A stretch of 64,000 nucleotides of DNA from Eublepharis macularius (lineage: Eukaryota > Chordata > Lepidosauria > Squamata > Eublepharidae). Below the pieces are notes generated by a model. It saw nothing but the letters and a program-made list of their open reading frames with translations, was not told where the DNA came from and did no database searches. The number at the start of each line of letters is the position of its first letter. The stretch's first letter is position 1. Both the position numbers and the translations under genes were made by a program. This document shows, piece by piece, positions 11,078 to 21,689 of the stretch. The stretch is taken from NCBI RefSeq assembly GCF_028583425.1, contig NC_072801.1, positions 60,837,766 through 60,901,765 on the forward strand, in the 5' to 3' direction.

Positions 11078-12119
11078 GTAAGAGGCCCTGATCGAATTTC
11101 TACTTTATATTTCAGAAGAGGTGTTTTTTTTTTTGGTCCGCTGAATAAACATGAAACATGGAAACTTTGGAAATGATTTCCCTGACCTAATTTAGGTTCC
11201 CTGTAGCCACACAGTAGCTTTAGGGAAAGGTTATTAAAAATAAAGCAGAGCATGTTCAGGCTCAGAACACCCCCGTGGGGGTGGGGAGGGGGAGAAGGAA
11301 GGGCTCCTGCCTCCCCCTAACCATTTCTGCACTGAAACAGTGAGCTGCTCCACATGGAGTATTCTGTGCACGTGGAACAGCAAAATCAGAAAATCACCTC
11401 ATCTCAGTACTGCTTCAGGATGGAAGATGGCTGGGGGAAGGGAGGCAGGTGCCCTTTCTCTTGTCAGACTGTGGTTTGCTAAAAGTTGCAATCCAGACTA
11501 CCTCTTGCAATGAGACATGAGTCCATCGATTTCAAAAGATTTACTGAATATAAACAACCATTATAGTCCACAATCCAATATACAAGGATCTTGGCTGATA
11601 CAGAAGTATTGTTATGAATGACAGGCAAAAGCAAAGGTACAGAATAGCAATCCCCTGTAGGCCCCATCCTCCCCCATAGTTCTCAAAACAAACAGCCCGA
11701 GGGTGAGAAAGTGAAAGCTTCCCAAGGCTGGAAAAGTTGTAGACATAACATTCTTCTTCTCTCTGTGATGTTCCAGCGAACTGCTTGCCACCTGCAACAG
11801 AAGCACTTAAAATACTGACAAGATTAAAATGGAGTCTCTTTGGTTTGAAGATACATAAAACATAGAACCTGACACCTCTCACCATGGTGATGTCCTTCGC
11901 TCAAATGGGCTCTGCTTTATTTTTTAATAGCCCTTACCCATAGCTTCTGTATCTCTGCAGAGAACCCAAGTTGGGTCTGGGGAATTTGGACCCAACGCTA
12001 AAAAAAAAAGAGAAAGGGTCTAGTTTAGCCCTAATTGTGCCAAATATGAGTTCAATGCCCAATAAATAAAATTGACAGTTCTGGGTGGGGGGAGCAGCAC
12101 CAGAGAAGGCAAGGACAAG
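11078..12119. other. Intron 1, nothing recognised
   Basis: Sequence after Ig exon 1. No exon or recognised repeat. Overlapping minus-strand frames at 11.5-11.9 kb have no splice support or domain pattern. Confidence 0.4.
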
Positions 12120-12259
12120 CAGGGCCAGTCCAAGGATTTGGGGTGCCATTTAGGCCATGGGCAGGCGATCAGAGTGGTGACAGGACAGCTTTGGGTGCCC
12201 CTCTACCTCTTGTGCCCTAGGCGATTGCCTAGGTGCACCTAATGAATTGGCCAGCCCAG
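12120..12259. mobile_element. Short hAT-type MITE (CAGGGCC ends)
   Basis: Left end CAGGGCCAGTCCAAGGATT and right end, on the other strand, CTGGGCTGGCCAATTCATT. Flanks AGGACAAG and AAGAGAAG agree at six of eight positions, compatible with a decayed 8-bp duplication. The inside has TGCCCTAGGCGATTGCCTAG. Confidence 0.55.
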
Positions 12260-13240
12260 AAGAGAAGAAGGGAGGCAATAGGCAATGGAACAACAGGGAG
12301 GCATCTGCAGGGATCAGGAGGAACAATTTCTCCATGGTCTCTTATCCTTCCTGCTAATCACTTGTTTCACTCAGAAATGAGTCCTTGTCTTGGAATCTCA
12401 CGGTCCGTATACCTTCTAGCTATGCTCAATCTGCTGCCTCCTCTGTGTTGTTTCACCTGTTCCGTTCACCTTGTCTGGTGACTGCTTCATTAATCAACAT
12501 AACCTCTCATCCCTGCCCCCTCTCCCATTTTAAACATTCGGCTCCAGTGAATTCTCACATTACCACTTAGTGGTCTCTGCAAATGGAAAGAGAATTTATT
12601 TCCAGTCCAGCACTCTTCCAATGAGGACTCTGTGCTAAGAATTTTTCTATGTAACCAGAGATGCTCTACTAGCCACCAGTTTGGGTCACAACTTGCTTCT
12701 TAGCAGCAATCACACAATCTGAAGTTTGACAGGCTGTTTGAATCCAAACATCTTGAACACGTCTAATGACTACATATGCAACTTTAGATGATGATTTCGC
12801 GCAGCTGATGCCACCCCCATGACCACTGCATTTAGTAAAGCAGCCACCTCCAAATTAAAAGGCAACTTGCTAAAAAAAAAAAGGGAACTGATGTTTGAAA
12901 TTCTGAGTTGAGACTTACTACTTTGGTGTCTCTGCCTATGAAAGCATAGTCTAGGGGATCAATCCTTTGAACTGTTCTTGAAATCATTATGCATGCCATC
13001 AATTGTGCAGGCACAAAAAACTGGTAATGTGTCCAACATCGGTCACATTACTGCACAGATACGAAGAGAAGGCAAAATGTAAGTGATCTGTTCTTGCAAA
13101 ACAGATCACTTTAATGTTGAGTTTGATCCTGAGGAACACACACCTTCTTCCTCAGTGATAAAAAGGACTCAATTCACCTAATATGCAGGTGCAAAAACAG
13201 TCCCAAGGGCAGCACAGAAGGAAATGAAGCATATCTAACC
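12260..13240. other. Intron sequence, nothing recognised
   Basis: No exon, RNA gene or identifiable repeat is visible in this stretch. Confidence 0.4.
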
Positions 13241-13500
13241 AGGGCCGGTGCCACCGTTGAGGCGGTGAGGTGGCGGACGTGGGGCCAGAGGGGGTGCTGG
13301 GGGCAGAGGTGCGCGTCCCACACCGCCACCGGCGCAGCTGCACAGCCCCAGGCGAGCGCAGTAGCCACGGGCCAGGGATGACAGGCGGCCGGGGCGGCGG
13401 GCGGGCAGCCTCCTCATGCCACCCCAGCCACCCGCTGGCGGCACTGCGTGATGACATCATCACGTGATGATGTCATCATGCAGTCCGGGGCACGTGATGA
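13241..13500. mobile_element. GC-rich hAT-type fragment (CAGGGCCGGTGCC end) with TGATGTCATCA dyad
   Basis: A CAGGGCCGGTGCCACC start is followed by GAGGCGGTGAGGTGGCGG and a GC-rich interior, then GTGATGACATCATCACGTGATGATGTCATCATGC, an almost perfect palindrome around CACGTGATG. The right end was not found. Overlapping open frames here (about 60-140 codons, both strands) follow from GC-rich base composition. Confidence 0.45.
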
Positions 13501-14744
13501 CCTTGGGCACCTGCTGTGTAGCTGTGGAGCAAAGCTGGTGTTTCAACTCCAGGCCATTCTGCCTTGCAAGCCACCTCTGCATAAGCACAGACATTTGAAT
13601 CAACCCCTCTGGGGAAGTGGTCAGCAGTTGAATGGCAAAGTGTGTGTGTCCTGTGACACTCACAGACATGCAAGAGCAGTGATTGATCAATCCACCTACT
13701 GTTAGCCTGTGCAGCGATTGCAGATCTGTGGTGAAGGAGAAAGAGTAGGATTCCTTCTCGGTGATCATGTACATCTGATGTACCTGGTACTTCCTGGTAC
13801 AGCACATGAGGACTGTTCCAACGAACAGGGTCAAACCCCTGGTGGGCAGCAGAACAGTCTATTGCAAGGGTTTGAACTAGTGGGTGTTTGAGCAAACACA
13901 CTAAACGATTAAATGCATAACATCAGTACTTCATATCTGGTATGGAAAAGGAAATGTGAGCCTTACACCTCTCAAAGTTATTGAAATATAAGCACATTTG
14001 TTCTAATCTTAAACCTTCTCTTAAGAGGTTTTTTTTAGGATCCTGAAACATAATGTTTTGATCTTTGCAGTTACAATGAAACTGATTTTTTTTTAAAAAG
14101 GCAAGCCCTTAAAAATTTGCCTGCATGGCTGTCAGAGACGCAACGTGGCCAGTAATAGGTTGTAAAATGTTCCCTGTTCTGGCCTGCTTGCTTACATCTC
14201 CATTCCTGTCGGCACAGCAAAGAGTTGGTGGAAGCGCAGGTGGGCAGGAGACAACTGGAGCTTGATCCCGTATCCCACTCGTGCCTGCTTGTGGTGACCA
14301 TCACCACCATGATTTTGTATGGTATTTTGGGTTGCTACAACAACCCAGTACGAGGACTGAACTCTTAGTTTTTGCAGTGTCTGCATGTGTAAACATTGCT
14401 GTTACCCTTTTAGAGATTTTTTTTTTTAAATCCCTCATTTAAAAAAAAAAACTCTACATTTTCCAGCAAACCGGCCAAACCTTATCTTATAGCCAGGGCT
14501 GAACCCATTTTGTGACTAGCGTGATCATGAGGGCCACGCTTGGTTTTCAGATAAGAGAAGAATCCTTAGAGTGAGTAGGTAGAGGGGACAGATGAACGCA
14601 ATGTGATACAGCATGAATATCAAAATGTCAGTATTTGTTTCTTTCTTCCAAGAACTTATCAGCCCTTATTCACTTATCTATGAGGTGTGGGTGGAACTCA
14701 TTACATCTGGCTTAAGCAATACGTTGCCATCTTTTTGTTTACAG
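13501..14744. other. Intron sequence, nothing recognised
   Basis: No exon or repeat could be recognised. Opposed frames around 13.46-13.9 kb lack any domain pattern. Confidence 0.4.
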
Positions 14745-15050
14745 ATCCTCGTCTACCCAGGCCACATATTTCTCTGAGTCCTAGCAGCACGTATGTACAT
14801 TCAGGGAGCAACATCACCATTCACTGCTGGGCCAAGGGCCCCCGAAAGAGGTTCTACTTTCATTTTGAATATGAATGGAAAGCACCACAATGGAAGGAGC
14901 CAGATGGGGACATGGCAAACTTTACCATCAGCAATGTCAGCAACGCCATGTACAGTTTCAATAAAGCAATTTACCACTGCAGCTACAGACCTCTATCAGG
15001 GTTTCCTAACTCTTCAGAGCGCAGTGATCCTGTGCACTTAACATTATTTG
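14745..15050 (+). CDS. Ig-domain exon 2 of LRC-type receptor
   Basis: Encodes one Ig-like domain. The acceptor is CTTTTTGTTTACAG|AT at 14744 and the donor TTTG|GTGAGG at 15051; both junctions are phase 1, so the exon is symmetrical. It reads D-P-R-L-P-R-P at the start (the linker pattern of this family), then NITIHC for the first Cys, RFYFHFEYEW in the C-strand region, MANFTISNVS, AIYHCSY for the second Cys, and SERSDPVHLTLFG at the close. There are several N-x-S/T sites. No stop or shift. It lies 3.7 kb after Ig exon 1 with the same orientation and donor phase. Member-level identity cannot be decided by eye. Confidence 0.88.
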
Positions 15051-16175
15051 GTGAGGATCCCAACTAACCTTTTCTCAGATTAACAACCTTGGGGTGGGGA
15101 ATCCCATATTTGTATATCTTTTCTCTCTAGTCTTGCTCTGGTCTGGGTTATGTGCTGCATTTCCATAAGCATGTCCTGGACCTGGACCTTATAGGAAACA
15201 TTAAAAGGATATTCTACTTGTTTTTTTCCCATTGGTTCTGGCCCCATACCACTTCAATTTATCCTGAGTGATGCATGCTTCCATTTTTTGCCTTTAGTTT
15301 CCACTTCCAGGGTCCCCCCCTGTTTTTTTCTTGGTTCTTTTGAAACCACATATACTGCAATATTTTTCTGGAAGCAGATTTTGAGTCTATTTTATCTCAT
15401 GTACTTTTTTTGGGGGGGGTTGCTCTACCCATTCGCACCCACCTTCAGCCCACTTTTGATGATTGGATATTCATCATCATTGAATCACTCCCCCCACCTT
15501 CCTTTCTCCCTTCCTGGTTTTGTTTTGATGTTTTAAAATTATCTATTCCATATTGATTGATCACCTGACATTGTATAAAATATGCAGCAAGTTCTCTGAA
15601 TTTTTTTTAAAAAAGCAAGTTTTTTTTAAAAAAAGCAAGGAAAAAGGCATATCTCTGCAAGGGAAGAGAATACAGACTTACTTTTTTTAAAAAAATGAAA
15701 GCTGGGAATTCAGAGAACCTGCTGTATCTTTTATTACAACTTCTGATAGAGCTATCAGAATGGATTGAGGTTTTAAAAATGGGGAAGGGTTAGCGACTTC
15801 TGGCTCCAAAAGAGCAGCACATTTTAAAAAGCACATCGCTACTGTTGCTCTGGAGTTCAGTTTGCTCCGTTGGTTCTGGCCGCCACTTCCTGTCTCTGGG
15901 TCAGCCAGGCAAAGCTCTCCAGTTTGGATGGTGGTCTTAGGTATGAGTGGTAGAGCTGCTGCCCTTTTAGGCTTTCCCATGCAAAGGATTCCCCATGTGC
16001 TCATTTTCATTCTTTTAAAAAATTCTGCCTTTCTTTTGATCTATCAATCTATTGATATAAACATATGCAAAGAAAAAGCGATGGTGCTGTGATGATACTA
16101 CTATTGACAACAACACCTTCACTTGAAAATCCTAATTAGTTAAGGCACCTGCATAACAAAATGAACTGACTCCAC
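15051..16175. other. Intron 2, low-complexity T/A tracts, nothing else recognised
   Basis: Contains T-rich sequence and repeated TTTTTTTTAAAAAAGCAAG units at about 15.60-15.65 kb. No exon is seen. Confidence 0.45.
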
Positions 16176-16511
16176 CTGCGGCGTAGCGTGGTCGCAGGGC
16201 TCCCAGGGCAGGAGGTGGCCACTTTCACCCCACACGATGACGTCACTTGTGATGTCATCACGCAGGAGCGTCCCCCCTCACCTGAGGTGAGCAGCAGTGG
16301 CGAAGAGGCGGAGAGGCAAGCGGGGAGGCAGCCTGCTTCCCCGCTTGCCTCCCTGCTTACAGCTGTGCCACCAGAGCGCCCGGCTCGCTGGGGGCTGAGG
16401 TGGGCGGCAGCAGCAAAGGGGCGTTCTGGGTGTGTGTGGAAGTGGTGCCCCCTCAAAATTTTGCACCTGGGGCGGCTGCCCCCTAGCCCCCCCCCCCATG
16501 CTATGCCTCTG
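16176..16511. mobile_element. hAT-type MITE (CAGAGGCRTAGCRTGG ends), outer element of a nested pair
   Basis: Left end CTGCGGCGTAGCGTGG. The right end on the opposite strand is CAGAGGCATAGCATGG. The flanking 8-bp duplication GACTCCAC is at 16168-16175 and, after removing the element that later landed in its last bases, at 17334-17341. The interior has CACGATGACGTCACTTGTGATGTCATCACGC, another TGACGTCA-type dyad. No transposase. Confidence 0.8.
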
Positions 16512-16514
16512 GAC

Positions 16515-17328
16515 TAGAGATGGGCATGAACCAAAAAAACCCACAGACCAGCCTGGTTCAGGGTTCGCGAACCAGGGTTCATGGAAGCTCGTTTCCATGA
16601 ACTTTCATGAACTGGACTACTGGTTCGTTTGGTTCATATTAAAGGGCCAGTTTAAATGGCCATTTCTCCGGGGAAAATGGCCATTTAAACTTTTCCTGCT
16701 GCTTGCAAGCGGCAGGTCCCTTTAAACTATCAGCTGGCAGGTGGCAGGGGGGATCCCCCCTCACCGCCTGCCAGCTGATAGTTTAAAGGGACCTGCCGCT
16801 TGCAAGCAGCAGGGCCCTTCACTGCCCTGCAAGCCTGCGTGGCAGTAGAGGAGGTAGAAAAGGGCCCTCCCACCGGTTTTGGCCTTCTCCTCTGCTGCAT
16901 GGGCCTGCAGGGCAGCGAAGGAGGCCTCCACCACCCCAGCATCAGAGGGAAGGTAAGTGGGGGGCTGGTGCTTGGGGGGGTGAGGGGCTGGTGCTGGGGG
17001 GCTGGGGGCTTGGGTTTGGGCCATTTAAAGGGCCCTGCCTTGCAAGCAGAATGGCCCTTTAAACTATCAGCGGGCAGGCGGCGGCGGGGGGGATTCCCCC
17101 GCCTGCCAGCTGATAGTTTAAAGGATCCTGCCCCTTGCAAAAGGCAGGAAAGGGCCCTTTAACTGATTAAATGCCCTTTTCCCTGCCGGAAAGGGGCTTT
17201 TAAACCCCACAAACCACGAACCACGAACTGGTTCATAACTGGGCCCAGTTCGTGGTACATGGTTCATGGAAATCCCATGAACCACAAACCCCATGGTTCG
17301 GTTTTTTTCTGGTTTGTGCCCATGTCTA
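16515..17328. mobile_element. Non-autonomous hAT-like DNA transposon (TAGAGATGGGC ends), copy 3, inner element of a nested pair
   Basis: Left end TAGAGATGGGCATGAACC. The right end on the opposite strand is TAGACATGGGCACAAACC. Perfect 8-bp duplications CTCTGGAC lie at 16507-16514 and 17329-17336. The interior is built from inverted and direct copies of an AAACTATCAGCTGGCAGG...CCTGCCAGCTGATAGTTT module and a GGCCATTTAAA motif, so it can fold extensively. No transposase frame. Confidence 0.9.
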
Positions 17329-17528
17329 CTCTGGACTCCACAACTTTAAAAATGCAAAGGGAGGGCAGATATATGGAAGAACCATACTCAAACTGATTCT
17401 AGTTCTTGGGGATTGACTGCTAAGAAAATCAGATACAAACTGAGCATGCAGAAAACAGGAAGAAGAAGACAAAGTAGATTCCAGCCTTTATAGGCATGAA
17501 ACCCTTTTTCCATCTCACATTGGTAACT

Positions 17529-17890
17529 AGGACTGCCAGGTCCCCCGGTGGGAGGAGCCATCACTCACCTGGTCAAAGGGGAGGAAATGTGGGGGAACAG
17601 GTCTCTCGGGGCAACATGATGTCCAGGAAGTGATGTCATTGTGCTGGCCGTGGCTGTCCCAGGAGCGCTCCTGCGCTCCACAGGGGCCAATTCAGGCCTG
17701 ATTCTGGCTGAATCGGGCCCAAATTGGCCTGGAATAAGCCGCTGCAGAGTGTGGGAGCGCTTGTGTGCTCAGCAGCAGCTCAATCCAGGCTGAATTTGGC
17801 TTGGATTGGGACTGAATCAGCTTGGAATAGGCCGCTGTGGAGTATGGGAGCGCTCCTGCGCTCTGCAGCTGCCCGATCTGTGCTGAATTC
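17529..17890. mobile_element. MITE-like repeat (GATGTCATTG family)
   Basis: Starts ACTAGGACTGCCAGGTCCCC, then GTGGGAGGAGCCATCACTCACC, GATGTCCAGGAAGTGATGTCATTG, CAGGAGCGCTCCTGCGCTCC and repeated AATCGGGCCCAAATTGG-type blocks. The second half repeats the first half's motif roughly every 85 bp. Confidence 0.55.
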
Positions 17891-18332
17891 AGTTTAGGTT
17901 TGGGAAAGGGAGCAATGGAGATTTTAGGACATTTTTGTCATATTTACATTATTATAAAATATACAAGGAGAATATTGCAGAGATGAACACTAATCAAAAT
18001 GAGATCCAAACATGTCCTGCTCATTTAACTCAAAAGGATAACCAATCAAAGCAAAATTACCTCCTATCTTTAGTAAAGAGCTGACTAGATTCCATTTGGC
18101 TCTTCAGTGTCTGGTTTTTATTTTCCTAGACACTGGTATAGCGGGAGGAGCTGCAAGGTAAGACAATGGCAGGGAACTCATACAATCAACATCACAGCTT
18201 GTGTTCATATCAGGCGGTCTTGTCCCTTTTGGCATTTCGGTGCACAATAGGGTAGGGAAGTTCCTGGAGATTTGGGGCTGGAGTATGGGGCTGGAGCTCA
18301 GTGAAGTATAATTAGGTATAGTGTACCTAATG

Positions 18333-18800
18333 GGCACATGAGGTAAATTTGGTCCTTTTTATCACTATAAGATGTTCTTTATACTACATTTGTTTGGGGG
18401 AATCAAGTCTTCGCCCCTGATGAGATTATTACAACGAAACATTACAACGAGTATCTTGCTGGCCCTGTATGTTGGGTGACACAGGCACATCTGTTGGTGT
18501 CCCACAACCATCCGCACCACCTAAAAAGAATGCAATAAGGTAAATTAATATATTGGACATGAAAATGAACACATGATACTTACCTTGTTTTTGAGATTTT
18601 GTGGTAACTTACCTGTTGGATGCCTTCCCACCCACAGTTTTGACCTGTACCAGTTGTATAATGTACTTACCTGTTGGACATCTTCCTAGTCAATGCTGAT
18701 TATTGTAGTCATATAAATTTGAGCTTATGTATGATTGTTGATTATTTGAAAAAGGTTTTGAGTATATCATACTCCTTATAATATACTTCCACTGAGATTT
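18333..18800. mobile_element. Possible Penelope-like (PLE) terminal fragment with hammerhead-like core
   Basis: A non-coding stretch holds GCCCCTGATGAG at 18413-18424 and CGAAAC at 18435-18440, the two conserved halves of a hammerhead ribozyme core, which PLE terminal repeats are known to carry. It is followed by CTTACCTGTTGGA at two places. The foldback element at 31.9-32.8 kb has a related GCCCCTGAGGAAGTC block and CTTACCTGGTTGA. Stem pairing is weak by eye and no reverse transcriptase is seen, so this is a suggestion only. Confidence 0.35.
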
Positions 18801-18819
18801 TCACTAATTTTGATGTCAC

Positions 18820-18975
18820 TCCTGTGGGGAGCATGCCTGCTGCACTCTGGCGTAGGAGGCTTCTTGCCTCCTGGGCTTGTTCCCCAGGGACTTTCCCCCT
18901 TACCAACCAGGTGAGTGGGGCAGGGGCTGGGAGCAGGAGATTCTCCCACCCCAACTAGGGGACTAGCAGCCTTAT
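18820..18975 (-). mobile_element. Fragment of the GATGTCATCA-family MITE
   Basis: Contains TTGATGTCACTCCTG, CTCCTGGGCTTGTTCCCC, CCAACCAGGTGAGTGGGGCAGG and an end CCCAACTAGGGGACTAGCAGCC, which match by eye the outer part of the family's copies elsewhere. Truncated. Confidence 0.45.
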
Positions 18976-19860
18976 TCTCAGAAATTGGGGCTGGCTACTC
19001 CAAAAGCTCCCCATTGGAGGCAAAGAGGGATGTCTGTTCACACTCCCAGATTATGATACTGCCTCAGGTTCTCAAAGACAGTTGTGGCACTACAAAGACA
19101 ATTCACCCAATTTACTCCTATCTCTGCCTCTTTAAAATCTGTACCTTTTTATATTTCCCCTTCCCTTATCTGGAGGGCTGTAGAGAGATTCAATGAATCA
19201 GTAGTCCTGTCACTTCCTGCCAGTGGTGAATCTTCTAATAACCCTAGCCTATTACCAAATCTGATCATCACCTAACAAAAATGAGTGTCCAGCTGTAAAA
19301 ATGCCTGAAAGTTTGTTGACAATTCCAGCAGAAATCTCAGACACACAAGGGGATGCTAAATTAACATTTCTAGTGTTTAGAAGTTACATTCTTCTTAATA
19401 TAGTAATTATACAAGTAGTATAACCTATTCCGCTTTGCAAGCACAGGATGTTTACTATTCCTAGCAATAAGGCAAGCTATAGAAGGTATGCTAATGCCTT
19501 CGGGTCCAACAATCAAACATGCTTAACTCATCCACTCCCATAAAAAGGAGTGACATTGCCTCTAACACCTTTGAGGTGTCACATTGCTTTTGAAGCAATC
19601 GCTCCAAAATCGTGCTTCTCTAGCTCCCATTAGCTCAGCCTAAACAATCCTAGAGAGAGAAATAGGGAGCGTGTGTACGTACATGTATGTGAGATGGGCA
19701 AATGGAATAGAGAAAAATGAGGCATAAACTCATAGGTAGCATGGTAGGGGGGGAAATGAAGGACATATTTCTCAGTGCCCCTCCCTCAAATCTTGGAACC
19801 AGACCTGGCAGCAATGAGGGAAGGGATTATCTTCACCATCTCACCTCTTCCACTGCACAG

Positions 19861-20178
19861 ATCCTGCCTTCTATCAGAAGAAACCCACCATTGATCTGGA
19901 CCCCAGGAAAGGAGTCACCCTTGGTGGAAAAATCACTATCTATTGTGAAAGGCTACATGAACGGCGTGACCCGAACATGAGTTTCTATCTCCAACGGCCT
20001 GGGAACCAGACGCCTGATGTGCTCATGCAGCCTAGAGGGGATAAGGATGAATTCTTCATCAGCAATGCAAGCTGGGAGCACAGAGGGAGATACAGCTGCA
20101 CCTCTTACTACCTCTCAAGCATCTCAGGCAACCCAGTCATCTCAGAGCCCAGTGATCCTGTGGAGCTGATGATAATAG
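19861..20178 (+). CDS. Ig-domain exon 3 of LRC-type receptor
   Basis: Encodes one Ig-like domain of about 105 residues. The acceptor is CACTGCACAG|AT and the donor ATAATAG|GTAAAG at 20179; both junctions are phase 1. The translated start is D-P-A-F-Y-Q-K-K-P, then VTLGGKITIYC for the first Cys, MSFYLQRPG (the F-Y-L-x-x-x-G strand), EFFISNASWEHRGRYSC for the second Cys and SEPSDPVELMIIG at the end. The last block is close to the family pattern S-x-P-S-D-P-x-E-L. Intact. It is slightly longer than its neighbours because of extra residues around the first Cys loop (RLHERRDPN) and before the closing block. Confidence 0.9.
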
Positions 20179-20289
20179 GTAAAGAGTCTGGCTTTGCACA
20201 CATCAGCCAACTGCATGTCATGACTTCTTGTGTTTTAATTGTAACGAGTTTGAGTCAACTGGCTGTTTAGTGGCCAGTCTACAGGAGGT

Positions 20290-20517
20290 TGTTTGGACTA
20301 ATTTGGGCCCTAAATGAGCTGATTCTTTAAGAATTGACCTGGTGAGAAGCCTGGGAGCACTCCCGGGGCCTGTGTGATGATGTCACTTCTGGGAGTGCTG
20401 TTGTCGCACAGCACCAGGAACGTGCCCTGGGAGGCCCATTTCTGTGCCTTTTCCCTGGCCAGCCCCGTGAGTGGAAGTGGGGGATCCTCCACCCCCACTA
20501 GGGGACCAGCAAACCTA
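20290..20517 (-). mobile_element. MITE-like repeat (GATGTCACTTC family)
   Basis: Contains GGACTAATTTGGGCCCTAAATGAG, TTCTTTAAGAATTGACCTGG, GATGATGTCACTTCTGGGAGTG, CTGGCCAGCCCCGTGAGTGG and CACCCCCACTAGGGGACCAGC, in the order of the copy at 56.1 kb read from the other side. Confidence 0.55.
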
Positions 20518-21040
20518 TAAAGCAAACAGTTCAATCTCAAACACTCTGGTCATGACTCATGACAAATAGGTCAATATATCTAAAGTAAAGGGTGGCAGCA
20601 TAAATAAGGGAAAGTAAACTCAAAGTGAGGGGCAGTAAATATAGGGAATGGCTGCCTGACTGTTGGAGCACCTAGAAGAGGAGAGAGGGAACGCTGTGGG
20701 GATTTGAGTCAGGGCTAGACATGGGCATGAACCAAAAAAATTTAACGACTCTGCAGTTCATGGTTCGGTGCCGACGATGATCCCGAGGTCACAAACCGCA
20801 ACAAACATTTTCAGTTGCCAAACTGGTTTGCGGTTCATGGGGTGCAGAACGGCCCCCGTTGCACTTAGAGAGCCCATATTCCTGGGGAGTGTTTTGCAGG
20901 CTCTCCTATAGCCATCATCCAAGTTTGGACAAGATCGCAAAAGGGATCTTGGAGTTATACCCTCTCCAATCCAAGGCCCCCAGGAAACTCCCAGTCGATA
21001 CAATTAGAGCCACCGGTTGACGGTGGCCCAGTGTACAGAA

Positions 21041-21660
21041 GGTGGGTGCTGACGGTGGGCACCAGGCCTGGCAGGCATGGGGAGGCAGTGACGAGCCACC
21101 TCCCCTCAGGAGGCGGGGGGTCTGGCCACTTGCTGGCACCACCCCCCATGTGCCTGCCCGCCAGGCCAAAGAGGAGTGCACTGGTATTCCCAGCAAGGGT
21201 AGGAATGGTGGGTACTGCCAGTGGCTGCCGGGCCTGGCAGGCACAGGGAGGCGGAGACTAGCCACCTCCCCTCAGGAGGTGGGGGGTCTGGCCGCTCTCC
21301 CCCCACCAGGCCAAAGAAGAGTGCGTTGGTATTCCCAGTGAGGGCAGGAATGGTGGGTCATGACGGCAGCCACCGGGCCTGGCGGGCATGGGAGGGTGGC
21401 GACGAGCCACCTCCCCTCAGGGGGTGGGGGGTTTGGCCACTCACCAGTGGCACCCCCATGTGCCCTCCCGCCAGGCCAAAGAGGAGCATGCTGGAATTCC
21501 CAGCAAGGGCAGGAACGGTGGGTACTGCCGGCAGCCGCCGCGCCTGGCAGGCACGGGGAGGCGGCGACGAGCTGCCTCCCCTCAGGGGGCTTGGGTCTGG
21601 CTGCTCACCGGTGGCCAGGCCAAAGTGGAGCGCGCTGGTATTCCCAGCGTGGGTGGGAGA
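21041..21660. repeat. Four-copy minisatellite, 143-166 bp units
   Basis: Units start with GGTGGGT at 21041, 21207, 21352 and 21517. Each has a CCTGGCRGGCAYGGGGAGG block, CCACCTCCCCTCAGG, CCAGGCCAAAG and TTCCCAGCRWGGG. Unit lengths alternate because a CACCCCCATGTGCCYNCCCG segment is present in units 1 and 3 only. This array explains the long frame (244 codons) and its shadows here. Confidence 0.85.
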
Positions 21661-21689
21661 GGACATGACATTTGGATGGGGGCCTGATC

